Source: Actinomadura coerulea (GTDB taxonomy: Bacteria; Actinomycetota; Actinomycetes; Streptosporangiales; Streptosporangiaceae). From it: a stretch of DNA of 64,000 bases. Under the pieces are notes generated by a model. The model was not told the DNA's origin. It searched no databases and saw only the letters and a program-made list of their open reading frames with translations. Location: assembly GCF_014208105.1 (NCBI RefSeq), contig NZ_JACHMQ010000001.1, positions 6,386,001 through 6,450,000 on the forward strand, read 5' to 3'. This document shows positions 51,764-60,491 of the stretch, piece after piece. A program made the position numbers and the translations under genes. Each line of letters opens with the position of its first letter. Within the stretch, counting starts at the first letter, position 1.

Positions 51764-52567
51764 ATGACCACCTTCGTCGTCCAACGCGATGGCCGCGCGG
51801 CGACCGCCGACGAGCTCGCGCCGCTCGCCTTCGCGGGCTATGCGCACTTCACCGCCATGCAGGTGCGCGGCGGCAAGGTCCGGGGGCTCGACCTCCATCT
51901 GAAGAGGCTGCGGTCCGCCTCGATGGAGCTGTTCGGCAGGGCGCTGCCGGACGAGCGGGTGCGGTCCTTCCTGCGCGCGGCGGTGGAGGCGGGGCCCGCG
52001 GACGTCTCGCTGACGGCCACCATGTACTCGTCTCCGGGGGAGTTCACCGCGGGCGGGGAGCGGGCGGAGCCCGAGGTGCTGGTCCGGACGGGGCCGCCCG
52101 CGTCCGGTCCGGCGGGGCCGCTGAGGCTGGCGACGGCCGAGTACGACCGGTTCCTGCCCTCCGTGAAGCACGTCGGAGAGGTCGCCAAGACCCACCTCAT
52201 GCGGCGGGCCGTCCGGGACGGCTTCGACGACGCCGCCTTCGTGGACCGCCGGGGGCGTCTCAGCGAGGCGACGATCTGGAACCTGGCCTTCTGGGACGGC
52301 GACGCCGTGGTGTGGCCCGAGGCCGAGATGCTGGTCGGCACCACGATGGGCATCGTCCGCCGGCAACTGGACCGCCTCGGCGTCCCCCAGCGCGTCCGGC
52401 AGGTCACCCCCGCCGACCTGCCGGACCTGGCCGGAGCAGTGGTCATGAACTCCTGGACCCCGGGAGTCGCGGTCCACCAGATCGGCGAGACCCCCGTCCC
52501 CGAAGCCCCGCGCTTCCGGGACCTGCTCCACCAGGGATATCAGGCGGAACCCCTCAACGAGTTTTGA
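51764..52567 (+). CDS. Class IV PLP-dependent aminotransferase family protein
   Basis: A 267-residue protein of the BCAT/ADCL fold. The expected PLP lysine lies in FLPSVKHVGEVAKTHLMRRA. FVDRRGRLSEATIWNLAFWD is the cofactor-phosphate loop, and VMNSWTPGVAVHQIGE the C-terminal strand. The true substrate (branched-chain amino acid, D-alanine, aminodeoxychorismate) is not clear. Ribosome site GGAGAAG precedes the ATG. A C-terminal relic of a related gene lies at 25245. Confidence 0.88.
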   Translation: MTTFVVQRDGRAATADELAPLAFAGYAHFTAMQVRGGKVRGLDLHLKRLRSASMELFGRALPDERVRSFLRAAVEAGPADVSLTATMYSSPGEFTAGGERAEPEVLVRTGPPASGPAGPLRLATAEYDRFLPSVKHVGEVAKTHLMRRAVRDGFDDAAFVDRRGRLSEATIWNLAFWDGDAVVWPEAEMLVGTTMGIVRRQLDRLGVPQRVRQVTPADLPDLAGAVVMNSWTPGVAVHQIGETPVPEAPRFRDLLHQGYQAEPLNEF

Positions 52568-52838
52568 GACGGCCACCGGCGGAGCAGTCGGCGGAGCCCT
52601 TCAGGGTCAGCGGCTCCGGTGCCCCCGAAGCGGCCGTGGACGGCATCGCGGCCGGTCGGAGGCCCGCGAGCTGACCCGGACGACGGCGGTGGTCGGGAAC
52701 GGGCGGGTTTCCGGGGGCTGCCTCCCGGACCATTTCGCTGCGTGTCCGAAATGAGACCTTTGTCGTGCATCAAGCTTCAATTGCCGGGGACAAATCGGCC
52801 CGAACGAACCAACGGCAGACCTTCGAGGAGGACCCCCA

Positions 52839-53012
52839 ATGCCTTGGCTGATGATCCTGGTGCTCCTGCTGGCACTGATCCTGTTCGGCGTCGGCTTCAC
52901 GCTCAAGATCCTGTGGGTGGTGGCCGCGATCGTCCTGATCCTGTGGCTGCTCGGCTTCGTGCTCCGCAGCGCCGGCCCGTCCGGCAAGCGCGGTCGCTGG
53001 TACCGCTGGTAA
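52839..53012 (+). CDS. Small hydrophobic membrane protein
   Basis: A 57-residue protein with two transmembrane helices (MPWLMILVLLLALILFGVGF; ILWVVAAIVLILWLLGFVL) and a basic tail (GKRGRWYRW). GAGGAGG lies before the ATG and a strong terminator follows. It resembles the small hydrophobic proteins often seen in stress regulons of actinobacteria. Confidence 0.85.
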   Translation: MPWLMILVLLLALILFGVGFTLKILWVVAAIVLILWLLGFVLRSAGPSGKRGRWYRW

Positions 53013-53020
53013 CACGGAGA

Positions 53021-53061
53021 ACGGCGCCGCCCCGTCCGGGTTCCGGACGGGGCAGCGCCGT
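53021..53061 (+). terminator. Hairpin terminator after the hydrophobic protein
   Basis: An 11-bp inner stem GCCCCGTCCGG/CCGGACGGGGC and 7-bp outer stem ACGGCGC/GCGCCGT with one mismatch, followed by TT. Confidence 0.85.
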
Positions 53062-53143
53062 TTCCGACGACCGGTGATTCACGCGATGTGGAGGACGGGA
53101 CGGGCGGCGGACACTGTGGCCCCCTGACATCGTGGAGGTCACC

Positions 53144-54664
53144 GTGCGTTTCTCCCTGCGGGTTCCCTGGCGGCGGGCCGCCGCCGCGGCGACGGGAGCG
53201 GGGCTGCTCGCCGCCCTGCTGAGCGCCTCGCCGCCCGCCCTGGCCGCGGCCCCCGGGCCCGTGGTCACCGTCCCGCCGCCGGGCGCCCACGGCTTCCCGT
53301 TCCTGGCGGCGGCCGAGGATCTCGGGTCGTTCGGGTACACCGAGAACGAGTACTTCATCACCGGCACCGCGACCTCGTACGCCAAGTCGGGCCTGTGGAC
53401 GTCGAACGGCCGGTGGGACGTGCGGGCGTCCGGGCAGGCCCCCTACAAGACCAGGCTCCTGGTGCGGCGCCCCTCCGACCCGGCGAAGTTCAACGGGACC
53501 GTCGTGGTCGAGTGGCTCAACGTCAGCGGTCAGCTTGAGCTCTCCCCGGACTACTGGTTCGCGCGGGACGAACTGCTGCGCAAGGGGTACGCGTGGGTCG
53601 GCGTCTCCGCGCAGTCGGTCGGCGTCAACGGCGGCCTCGGGGAGATCCGCGGGCTCAAGGGGTGGGACCCGGCACGCTACGGCGGCCTCGTCCACCCCGG
53701 GGACGCCTTCTCCTACGACATCTTCTCCCAGGCCGGGCAGGCGCTGCGAAGCCCGGACGGCCCCGACCCGCTCGGCGGGCTGGCGGTGCGGACGCTGCTG
53801 GCGGACGGGGAGTCGCAGTCCGCCGGGCTCATGACCACCTACGCCAATGCCGTCCAGCCGGTGTCGCGGGTCTACGACGGCTTCATGATCCACAGCAACG
53901 GCGCGGTCGGGGCCCCCATCAGCGGCGAGCTGTCCGACACCCTGTGGATGCCGAACCCCTCCCGCATCCGGACGGACCTGACCGTTCCCACGTTCGTGGT
54001 CCTGACCGAGACCGACGTCCCGCTGGCGGCGGCCGCGCGGCAGCCGGACACCGACCGGGTCGTGCACTGGGAGCTGGCCGGCACCTCGCACGGTGACCAG
54101 TGGGCGTACGACCTGGGTCAGCCGACGCTGAAGAAGTCGGCGGGCTCGGCCGTGCCGGAGGCGGGCTGCGCCGCCGGATCGGCCCCGTTCAACGACGGGC
54201 CCGGGCACTACTCGATGAACGCGGCGCTCCGCGGACTGGACGCGTGGGCGCGGGGCGGGGCGCGGCCGGCCGGCGGGGCGCCGCTCGACACGGTCCTGCG
54301 CGACCCGCGCACCGGGCTGGCGACCGGGGGAGTCCGGCTGCCGGACGTCACGGTGCCGACCCGGACGCTGACCGGTTTGCGTGACACCTCGGGCAGCAGC
54401 GGCGTCTTCTGCGGCCTCTACGGCGCCCGCGACCCCTGGAACGGCGGCGCCGATCCCTGGGACCGGCACGACTCGGGCGACCCGTCCGATCCGTCCCTTC
54501 CGTGGACGGCGGAGCCCGTGCTCAGCGCGCTGTACCCGACGCACGCCGACTACGTGGCCAAGGTCCGGGCGGCGGCGCAGGCGTCGGTGAGCGCCGGCCA
54601 CCTGCTGCCCGAGGACGCGGCGGCGATCACCGCGGCCGCGGAGGGCTCCGGCATCGGCGGCTGA
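53144..54664 (+). CDS. Secreted alpha/beta-hydrolase-domain protein
   Basis: A 506-residue exported protein. The signal peptide ends ALAAAPG at about residue 37. The catalytic Ser is probably in DGESQSAGLMTTY, and the His in AGTSHGDQW. WLNVSGQLELSPDYWFARDE is typical of the alpha/beta-hydrolase-domain family PF20091. GTG at 53144 has GGAGGT five bases upstream. The likely role is extracellular ester or amide hydrolysis; the substrate is unknown. Confidence 0.85.
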   Translation: MRFSLRVPWRRAAAAATGAGLLAALLSASPPALAAAPGPVVTVPPPGAHGFPFLAAAEDLGSFGYTENEYFITGTATSYAKSGLWTSNGRWDVRASGQAPYKTRLLVRRPSDPAKFNGTVVVEWLNVSGQLELSPDYWFARDELLRKGYAWVGVSAQSVGVNGGLGEIRGLKGWDPARYGGLVHPGDAFSYDIFSQAGQALRSPDGPDPLGGLAVRTLLADGESQSAGLMTTYANAVQPVSRVYDGFMIHSNGAVGAPISGELSDTLWMPNPSRIRTDLTVPTFVVLTETDVPLAAAARQPDTDRVVHWELAGTSHGDQWAYDLGQPTLKKSAGSAVPEAGCAAGSAPFNDGPGHYSMNAALRGLDAWARGGARPAGGAPLDTVLRDPRTGLATGGVRLPDVTVPTRTLTGLRDTSGSSGVFCGLYGARDPWNGGADPWDRHDSGDPSDPSLPWTAEPVLSALYPTHADYVAKVRAAAQASVSAGHLLPEDAAAITAAAEGSGIGG

Positions 54665-54762
54665 CGCGCGTCGCGGCGGCCCCGTCCCGGGATTCGTCCG
54701 GGGCGGGGCCGTCCGCACATCGGACGGGCCCGGTGGGGGAAGAGAGACGGTGGAGGTGGCGA

Positions 54763-55782
54763 ATGCCCGGAAGGTACGGTTCGCAGTACGGCCCCGACAT
54801 CACGTTCCTCGGGGTGCCGCGCTGCACCTGGTCGGACCCGTCCACGTACGAGGACGCCGACGTGGTCATCATCGGTGCGCCGTTCGACGGCGGCACGTCC
54901 CACCGGCCGGGGACCCGCTTCGGCCCGCAGTACATCCGGCAGTCCTGCTACCTGCCCCACGACGGCTCGCGCCCCTCCCTGGCCCTGCGGGTGGACGGGC
55001 TCCGGGGCGACCTCACGGTCCACGACGCCGGCGACGTCGAGATGTACTCCGGGGACGCCGAGCGTTCCGTCCGATCACTTCAGGAGGTGGTGTACGCGGT
55101 CGCCCGTACCGGGACGATCCCGCTCGTCCTCGGCGGCGACCACACGATCGCGTGGCCCGACGCCGCCGGCGTGGCCGAGCATCTGGGCGCCGGGCGGGTC
55201 TCGATGGTCCACTTCGACGCGCACGCCGACACGGGCGACGTGAACCTCGGCTCGCTGGTCGGGCACGGGCAGCCGATGCGGCGGCTGATCGAGTCCGGGG
55301 CGGTGCGCGGCGACCGGTTCCTGCAGCTGGGCCTGCGCGGGTACTGGCCGGGTCCCGAGACGCTGGAGTGGATGGCCGCGCAGGGCATGCGCTCCTACGA
55401 GATGTCCGAGATCGTCGCCCGCGGCCTGGACGAGTGCCTGACGGAGGCGTTCGCGACCGCCACCGACGAGTGCGACGGAGTGTTCCTGTCGGTCGACATC
55501 GACGTGTGCGACCCGGGCCACGCCCCCGGCACCGGCACACCCGAGCCCGGCGGGCTGACCGGGCGCGAGCTACTGGACGCGGTCCGGCGCGTCACCTACG
55601 AGCTGCCGGTCGCCGGGGTCGACGTCGTGGAGGTCTCCCCGCCCTACGACAACGCCGACATCACCTCGGCCCTGGCCAACCGCGTCGTGCTGGAGGCGCT
55701 GTCGGGCATCGCGCGCCGCCGCCGCGACCTGCGCGACGGGACCGAGTGGGACCCGCGCCGCCCCCTGCTCGACGGGCGCTAG
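54763..55782 (+). CDS. Agmatinase-like ureohydrolase
   Basis: A 339-residue binuclear manganese ureohydrolase. Metal ligands are His127 (LGGDHTIAW), Asp152/His154/Asp156 (VHFDAHADTG) and Asp245/Asp247 (SVDIDVCDPG). The full HAPGTGTPEPGGLTGREL signature follows. Agmatine or another guanidino compound is the likely substrate; family members include guanidinobutyrase, so the assignment is not firm. GGAGGTGG lies before the ATG. Confidence 0.93.
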   Translation: MPGRYGSQYGPDITFLGVPRCTWSDPSTYEDADVVIIGAPFDGGTSHRPGTRFGPQYIRQSCYLPHDGSRPSLALRVDGLRGDLTVHDAGDVEMYSGDAERSVRSLQEVVYAVARTGTIPLVLGGDHTIAWPDAAGVAEHLGAGRVSMVHFDAHADTGDVNLGSLVGHGQPMRRLIESGAVRGDRFLQLGLRGYWPGPETLEWMAAQGMRSYEMSEIVARGLDECLTEAFATATDECDGVFLSVDIDVCDPGHAPGTGTPEPGGLTGRELLDAVRRVTYELPVAGVDVVEVSPPYDNADITSALANRVVLEALSGIARRRRDLRDGTEWDPRRPLLDGR

Positions 55783-55796
55783 CGCCGGGCGGGAGG

Positions 55797-56150
55797 TCAG
55801 CGGCGGGCGAGGAGCCGCTCGTCCGGCGCGGCCCTGTAGGGCAGCCTGTAGTAGGCGAAGAGCTCGGGTTCGGCTTCGGCGAACAGCTCGCCGTTGGTGT
55901 CGATCCCCGGAGCGCCCTTGACCTGTTTCTTGTCGTGCGCGACGCGGAGGTGGTCCGGGCCCAGCGTGCATCCGGCCAGCGGCACGAAGACCAGGCGCTG
56001 CCGGGTCGGCAGGCCCACCCGGACCGTGGCGAAGGACGGCTGGTCGGTGAGCGTGTCGACGTAGACGGCCTCCAGGGGCCCGATCTTGCTCCCGGACGGG
56101 TCGATCACGTCCCGGCCGCGCCATTGGCGGATGTCCTCGATCTCGAACAT
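55797..56150 (-). CDS. PRC-barrel domain protein
   Basis: A 117-residue protein. FEIEDIRQWRGRDVIDPSGS, KIGPLEAVYVDTLTDQPSFA and TVRVGL form a PRC-barrel-like beta domain. The C-terminal part is helical and acidic. Such small PRC proteins are common in actinobacteria, often stress-linked. ATG at 56150 is the first with domain sequence directly behind it. Confidence 0.85.
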   Translation of the reverse strand: MFEIEDIRQWRGRDVIDPSGSKIGPLEAVYVDTLTDQPSFATVRVGLPTRQRLVFVPLAGCTLGPDHLRVAHDKKQVKGAPGIDTNGELFAEAEPELFAYYRLPYRAAPDERLLARR

Positions 56151-56211
56151 GTCCTGTCCAACCGTAGGTTCTCTGAGGTATCTGCCCAGCTCACAGCGGA
56201 TGTACCGGGAG

Positions 56212-57039
56212 TCACGGGTGACCGAAGGCGCGGGTCTCCCCAGGCGCGACATACGTGGCCCGGTCGGACAGTCCACGCCGCTCCAACTCGCGCCGGAAGT
56301 CGTCCAGGGGCGACTTCATGACGGTGTAGTCGTTGTAGTGGACCGGCACCGCGTTCGCCGGGCGGATCGTCTCGACGAGGTCCGCGCCCTGGGCGCCGTC
56401 CATGGTGACCACGAGGCCGCCGGGCAGGGTGGTGCCGCCCAGGTGGAGCACGGCCAGATCGATGTCGGGGTTGCGCCGTGCGATCTGCTGGATGCCGTCG
56501 AACATCAGGGTGTCGCCGGTGATGTAGAGGCGGAACAGCACGTCGCCGTCCGCGGGGCCGAACTCCAGGAGGCTGCCCATGACCGGCGGCAGCAGCCACT
56601 GGACGGGGCCCGGGGCGTGCCGGCCCGGCATGGACGTGATGCGCAGCAGCGCGCCGTCCTTGACGAGGGTGTGCGACTCCCAGGTGCGCAGGCCGACCGC
56701 GTGGCGGAAGCGGTGCCAGCCCTGGAGGCGCCGGGCCGCGTGGGGCGTGGTGACGATGGGCAGCCCCCGGTCGAGCTTCGCGCGGGCGATCCGGTCCCAG
56801 TGGTCGCCGTGCAGGTGGGACAGGACGACGGCGTCCAGGCGCGGAAGGTCGCCGGCCTGGAGGGCGGGTTCGGTGAGGCGCCGGGAGGACAGCCCGAACC
56901 CGAGGTAGGCCCGCTGGCCGCGGTGCAGGAAGTTGGGGTCGGTGAGCAGGGTGAACGGTCCGCAGCGCAGCAGCGTCGTCGCGTTGCCGACGAACTGCAT
57001 CGAAAGTTGGCGGAGCGCGAGATCAGATTCTGTTTTCAT
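56212..57039 (-). CDS. MBL-fold metallo-hydrolase (UlaG-like)
   Basis: A 275-residue metallo-beta-lactamase-fold enzyme. The metal motif HxHxDH is His75-Leu-His77-Gly-Asp79-His80. Further ligands are expected in YITGDTLMFDG and VPVHYNDYTVM. FVGNATTLLRCGPFTLLTDP is the common start of UlaG/NAPE-PLD-like hydrolases. GGGGGAAAG lies before the ATG. Substrate unknown. It is 61 bases before the PRC gene and may share its transcript. Confidence 0.92.
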   Translation of the reverse strand: MKTESDLALRQLSMQFVGNATTLLRCGPFTLLTDPNFLHRGQRAYLGFGLSSRRLTEPALQAGDLPRLDAVVLSHLHGDHWDRIARAKLDRGLPIVTTPHAARRLQGWHRFRHAVGLRTWESHTLVKDGALLRITSMPGRHAPGPVQWLLPPVMGSLLEFGPADGDVLFRLYITGDTLMFDGIQQIARRNPDIDLAVLHLGGTTLPGGLVVTMDGAQGADLVETIRPANAVPVHYNDYTVMKSPLDDFRRELERRGLSDRATYVAPGETRAFGHP

Positions 57040-57156
57040 GCCTTTCCCCCTTTTGGCCGGTCATGCCCTTCGAAGGAAAGGTGAACCCCGCGGGCGCGGT
57101 CGGGGAGCCCGGGAACCCTTGCGGAAGCGACCCGGGAAGGCCGACCCTTGCTTCAT

Positions 57157-57174
57157 AATTCGTGCATCACAAGT
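57157..57174 (-). promoter_or_regulatory. TGTGATTCACA-like operator copy upstream of the methyltransferase operon
   Basis: On the minus strand ACTTGTGATGCACGAATT. It matches ATCTGTGATTCACAAATT at 58241-58258 in 14 of 18 positions. It lies 18 bases before the methyltransferase GTG. Confidence 0.5.
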
Positions 57175-57191
57175 TGCGGCAAGGAGCGTGG

Positions 57192-58019
57192 GTGAGCGAC
57201 ACCGAGCAGGCTCCCCCCGGAGTGGATACCGCGGTCCCGACCCCGGCCCGGATGTACGACTACTACCTGGGCGGCACCGACAACTTCGAGGTGGACCGCG
57301 CGGCGGCGGAGAAGGTGCTGGCGAACATGCCGGAGGCCGGGGACGCGGCGTGGGCGAACCGCGGCTTCCTGCAGCGCTCGGTGCGGTGGCTGGCCGAGCG
57401 CGGTGTCCGGCAGTTCATCGACGTGGGCGCGGGCCTGCCGACGATGAACAACACGCACGACGCCGCCCAGGCGGTCGCTCCCGACGCGAGCGTCCTCTAC
57501 GCCGACAACGACCCGATGGTGCGGGCCCACGCCGAGAAGCTGCTGGCGGGGTCCACGGGGACGGCGTTCATCACCGCCGACTTCCGCGACCCGGACGGGA
57601 TCCTCGGGCACGAGGTCACCGCCGGGATGATCGACCTGACCAAGCCCGTCGCGCTGCTGGTCGTGGCGCTGGTCCACTTCATCCCGGACGCGGATGACCC
57701 GTGGGGCGTCGTCCGGCGGTACATGGACCGGCTCGCGCCCGGCAGCTACCTGGTGCTGTCCGCCGGCACCGGCGACCGGCAGGCCGACCGGGCGGTCGGC
57801 ACGGTCAGGGACGTGTACGCCAGGTCCACCGCGAGCGTCCATCTGCGGACGCGTGCGGAGGTCGAGCGCTTCTTCACCGGTATGGAGATCGTCCCGCCGT
57901 GGGAGGGGGCGGCGGCGAAGGTCTGCTATATCGGTGAATGGGGCGCGGAGGACCCCGACGCGGCCGACAGTGACGGCTCGCGGTGGGCGTACTGCGCGGT
58001 CGCGAGGAGGGAAGGGTGA
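57192..58019 (+). CDS. SAM-dependent methyltransferase of the PF04672 family
   Basis: A 275-residue protein common in actinobacteria. VPTPARMYDYYLGGTDNFEV is the family hallmark. The SAM site is RQFIDVGAGLPTMNNTHD, and VLYADNDPMVRAHAEKLL follows. Substrate unknown. GTG at 57192 has AAGGAGC six bases upstream. It overlaps the next gene by four bases (GTGA). Members often accompany DUF397 and XRE genes, as here. Confidence 0.92.
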   Translation: MSDTEQAPPGVDTAVPTPARMYDYYLGGTDNFEVDRAAAEKVLANMPEAGDAAWANRGFLQRSVRWLAERGVRQFIDVGAGLPTMNNTHDAAQAVAPDASVLYADNDPMVRAHAEKLLAGSTGTAFITADFRDPDGILGHEVTAGMIDLTKPVALLVVALVHFIPDADDPWGVVRRYMDRLAPGSYLVLSAGTGDRQADRAVGTVRDVYARSTASVHLRTRAEVERFFTGMEIVPPWEGAAAKVCYIGEWGAEDPDAADSDGSRWAYCAVARREG

Positions 58020-58231
58020 GGAAGCCGTCCGTCGAGGAGCTGGGCATCGACCCCGGCGCCCTGGAGTGGCGGCGCTCGCGGACCGACGAGGGCGCCATCG
58101 AGGTCGCCTTCGCCGGCGAGTGGACGCTGCTGCGCACGTCCGGGGAACTGATCTCGGTGTTCGACGAGCACGAGTGGGCCTGTTTCCTCGACGGGGTACG
58201 GAAAGGGGAGTTCGACCACGCCGTTTCCTGA
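58016..58231 (+). CDS. DUF397-like small protein
   Basis: A 71-residue protein, MRKPSVEELGIDPGALEWRR at the start. It has the short W-x-R-S/T-x-x-G-x-I-E-V-A pattern (EWRRSRTDEGAIEVAF) and an aromatic C-terminal helix (EWACFLDGVRKGEFDHA) recalling DUF397. It lacks the usual RDSKDP block, so the family call is loose. Translationally coupled to the methyltransferase. Such proteins are thought to partner XRE regulators. Confidence 0.7.
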   Translation: MRKPSVEELGIDPGALEWRRSRTDEGAIEVAFAGEWTLLRTSGELISVFDEHEWACFLDGVRKGEFDHAVS

Positions 58232-58243
58232 ACCGGCCAAATC

Positions 58244-58254
58244 TGTGATTCACA
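58244..58254. promoter_or_regulatory. TGTGATTCACA palindrome upstream of the XRE gene
   Basis: A perfect 11-bp dyad 52 bases before the XRE start. The same motif occurs exactly at 59606-59616 and imperfectly at 57157-57174, so it is probably the operator of this XRE regulator. Confidence 0.65.
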
Positions 58255-58306
58255 AATTCGGAAGGCGTATGCTGATGCCGGCCGTAGGTCGAGGGAGGTG
58301 GCGCCG

Positions 58307-59149
58307 GTGAGCGACGCTTACGGGGCCACCATCGCCAAGCGGGGGCTGGCACGCCGCTTGAGAGAGCTGCGCGTCGAGGCCGGATACACGGCCAACCAGG
58401 TCTGCGACCGGCTGAACTGGGGACGGGGGAAGGTCGGCCGGTTCGAGGCCAACAACTGGGTACGGCCCGAGCTCAGCGACATCCGCGACCTCGCGCGCAT
58501 CTACGAGGGCAGCGATCTCGACGAGCTGGAGGAACTGGCGGGCCGCGCCCGGCAGCGGGCCTGGTGGCGTGACTACCCCGAGGTGTTCGACAACGAGTTC
58601 GCGGGCTTCGAGAGCGACGCGTCGAGCATCCGGGTGGTCATGCCACTGGTCCTGCCGGGGCTCCTGCAGACCCTGCCGTACATGCAGGCGCTGCTGTCGG
58701 TCGGGACGAGGACGCCCGAGTGGCGGGAGCGCGCGATGCGGGCGCGGCTGCGCCGGCAGCAGATCCTCGACCGCGGGGACGGGACGGCGCCGGAGCTGAC
58801 CGCGGTCATCACCGAGGCGGCCCTGCTGTACGAGTGGGGGGATCCGGGCGACCGGCGCACCCAGTTCGCCCACCTTCTCGCCGTGTCCGAGCGTCCGAAC
58901 GTGGAGCTGAGGCTGCTGAGCCTCGCCGACGGGATGCATCCGGGCATGTCCACGCTGGTCAACATCTTCCGGTTCCCCGGCGGTGAGCCGCCCATGGTCT
59001 TCCTCGAGAACGACGCGGACGTCCAGGAGATCGACACTCCCGACGACGTGGAGGCGTATGACGAGATCTTCGAGCAGATCCGCCAGGCGGCGCTCAGTCC
59101 CGCCGACACCGCGGAGCATCTGAGGAAAGTGATCTCAACCCTGGAGTAG
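58307..59149 (+). CDS. XRE-family regulator (DUF5753 type)
   Basis: A 280-residue protein. The helix-turn-helix occupies residues about 10-65 (LARRLRELRVEAGYTANQVC, GRGKVGRFEANNW). The large C-terminal DUF5753 domain has VMPLVLPGLLQTLPYMQALL and LLSLADGMHPGMSTLVNIFR. Such proteins in Streptomyces (WhiJ-like) pair with DUF397 proteins and control development or antibiotics. GTG at 58307 is chosen over one nine bases upstream because its distance from GGGAGG is better. A DUF397 gene follows 7 bases later. Confidence 0.92.
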   Translation: MSDAYGATIAKRGLARRLRELRVEAGYTANQVCDRLNWGRGKVGRFEANNWVRPELSDIRDLARIYEGSDLDELEELAGRARQRAWWRDYPEVFDNEFAGFESDASSIRVVMPLVLPGLLQTLPYMQALLSVGTRTPEWRERAMRARLRRQQILDRGDGTAPELTAVITEAALLYEWGDPGDRRTQFAHLLAVSERPNVELRLLSLADGMHPGMSTLVNIFRFPGGEPPMVFLENDADVQEIDTPDDVEAYDEIFEQIRQAALSPADTAEHLRKVISTLE

Positions 59150-59156
59150 CACCGAC

Positions 59157-59354
59157 ATGGACCTCTCTCAGGCACGGTGGGTCAAGGCGACCGCCAGCGC
59201 CAGCAGCAACGGGGGCTGTGTCGAGGTCGCCGATCTCGACACGGCCGCGGCGCTGCGCGACAGCAGGACACCGGAGGCCGGGGCGCACGTGGTCTCCCGG
59301 TCCGTGCTCGCCGCGTTCCTCGACGACGTGCGGGCGGGCCGTTACGACCGCTGA
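59157..59354 (+). CDS. DUF397 protein
   Basis: A 65-residue protein with the classic pattern: ARWVKATASASSNGGCVEVA, then LRDSRTPEAGAHVVS and SVLAAFLDDVRAGRYDR. These partners of XRE-DUF5753 regulators are thought to modulate DNA binding. It is the second gene of the XRE operon and is followed by a strong terminator. The 290 bases from 59355 to 59643 hold the terminator and the next promoter. Confidence 0.93.
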   Translation: MDLSQARWVKATASASSNGGCVEVADLDTAAALRDSRTPEAGAHVVSRSVLAAFLDDVRAGRYDR

Positions 59355-59370
59355 GGCCGGGCCGCACACG

Positions 59371-59404
59371 AGATCCCCCAGGGCCGCACCCCTGGGGGAT
59401 CTTT
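59371..59404 (+). terminator. Hairpin terminator after the XRE-DUF397 pair
   Basis: AGATCCCCCAGGG pairs with CCCTGGGGGATCT over 13 bp with a 6-base loop and a TT tail. Confidence 0.9.
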
Positions 59405-59605
59405 CATGTGTGCGGCCCTCTCTCAGGCGCCGACCACGCTACAGCGCGCGGGGCGGCCCGTCCCGGTACCCGCCGGTACGCGCAGGGGACGCGGTGGCGA
59501 GGGCGTTATGAGCCTATTTGGGCGTATGTGTGAACGTCTCACTCGCAGATGCAACTTTCTTGCCATGATGCGGGCCGGGCGGCGGAAGATGTGCGAGGCT
59601 ACATC

Positions 59606-59616
59606 TGTGATTCACA
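59606..59616. promoter_or_regulatory. TGTGATTCACA palindrome upstream of the ATP-binding protein
   Basis: The same 11-bp dyad as at 58244, with flanking ATC conserved (ATCTGTGATTCACA in both). It lies 28 bases before the ATG at 59644, so the XRE protein probably controls this gene too. Confidence 0.65.
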
Positions 59617-59643
59617 CATAGCGACTCGCGAAGCAAAAGGCTC

Positions 59644-60447
59644 ATGTCGCGATTGTCTGAATGGGAATGTCTCCGCAACCCCGAGGTGGGCGCCATGACG
59701 AAGGCCGCGACGATGTGCGAGATCCCCTGGAGACTGGAGGACGGCGGCTGCGCGGCACTGCCCCTGCCCGCCGACGACTCCATCGCCCACGTCGCCCGCT
59801 CCCACGTCACGGCCCTTCTTTCGGCGCTCGGGCTGTCCGTCCAGGACGTCCACGACATCAAGCTCATGGTCAGCGAGCTCGCCACGAACGTCCTGCAGCA
59901 CGCCTTGCCGCAGCAGGGCTCCACGGCCGCCGAACTCTGGGTCTACCAGCGCGCCCACGGCCACGGCCGCGACGAACTGGTCGTCAAGGCGTTCGACACC
60001 CACAGGGACTGGCGCCCCTGCGGCACCGCCCCCCACCGGTCCGACCACGGCCGCGGCCTGAAGATCGTCGAGCTGTTGACGCGGGGACGGTGGGGCCACC
60101 ACCCGTCGCGGTCGCGGCTGCGGACGCCCGCGGTCCGCGGCAAGGCGACCTGGTTCGCCCTGCCGCTGCCGCACCCCGTCCGCCGCCGCGACGTGTGGAG
60201 GGTCGAGGGCCCCTACGCCACCAAGGACCTCCAGACCCTGCTCGTGCAGCGGGGCCTCGGCCACTTCCAGCCCGCGGAGGACGCGGGCGAGGCCGCCCTG
60301 ACCGACGGCCGCGGCCTGACCGTCTGGTGCGAGTCGGCCAGGTTCCGATGGCGCACCGGCTCCGGACAGACCGGCGGCCTCCCGGTCACCGACATCACCG
60401 AGGCCTGCGAGCGGATCGTCGAACTCTGCGAGTCCTCAGCCGCCTGA
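59644..60447 (+). CDS. HATPase-fold ATP-binding protein (anti-sigma-like)
   Basis: A 267-residue protein. The GHKL ATPase core covers about residues 50-180: VQDVHDIKLMVSELATNVLQ with the N-box Asn, and HGRGLKIVELL (G-box). It resembles the serine kinase anti-sigma (RsbW-like) ATPases that accompany XRE-DUF397 pairs. The C-terminal 80 residues are extra and of unknown fold. A second ATG 51 bases downstream is a possible start. The shared operator links it to the XRE regulator. Confidence 0.85.
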   Translation: MSRLSEWECLRNPEVGAMTKAATMCEIPWRLEDGGCAALPLPADDSIAHVARSHVTALLSALGLSVQDVHDIKLMVSELATNVLQHALPQQGSTAAELWVYQRAHGHGRDELVVKAFDTHRDWRPCGTAPHRSDHGRGLKIVELLTRGRWGHHPSRSRLRTPAVRGKATWFALPLPHPVRRRDVWRVEGPYATKDLQTLLVQRGLGHFQPAEDAGEAALTDGRGLTVWCESARFRWRTGSGQTGGLPVTDITEACERIVELCESSAA

Positions 60448-60491
60448 CGCCTGCCCGCGCGGGTCGCCCGCCGCGAGAGGCCGCCTCCCGC

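Noticed and set aside
52607..54718. 703-residue minus-strand open frame opposite the secreted hydrolase
   Set aside because: Shadow composition, and it crosses the 53021 terminator and a small membrane-protein gene.
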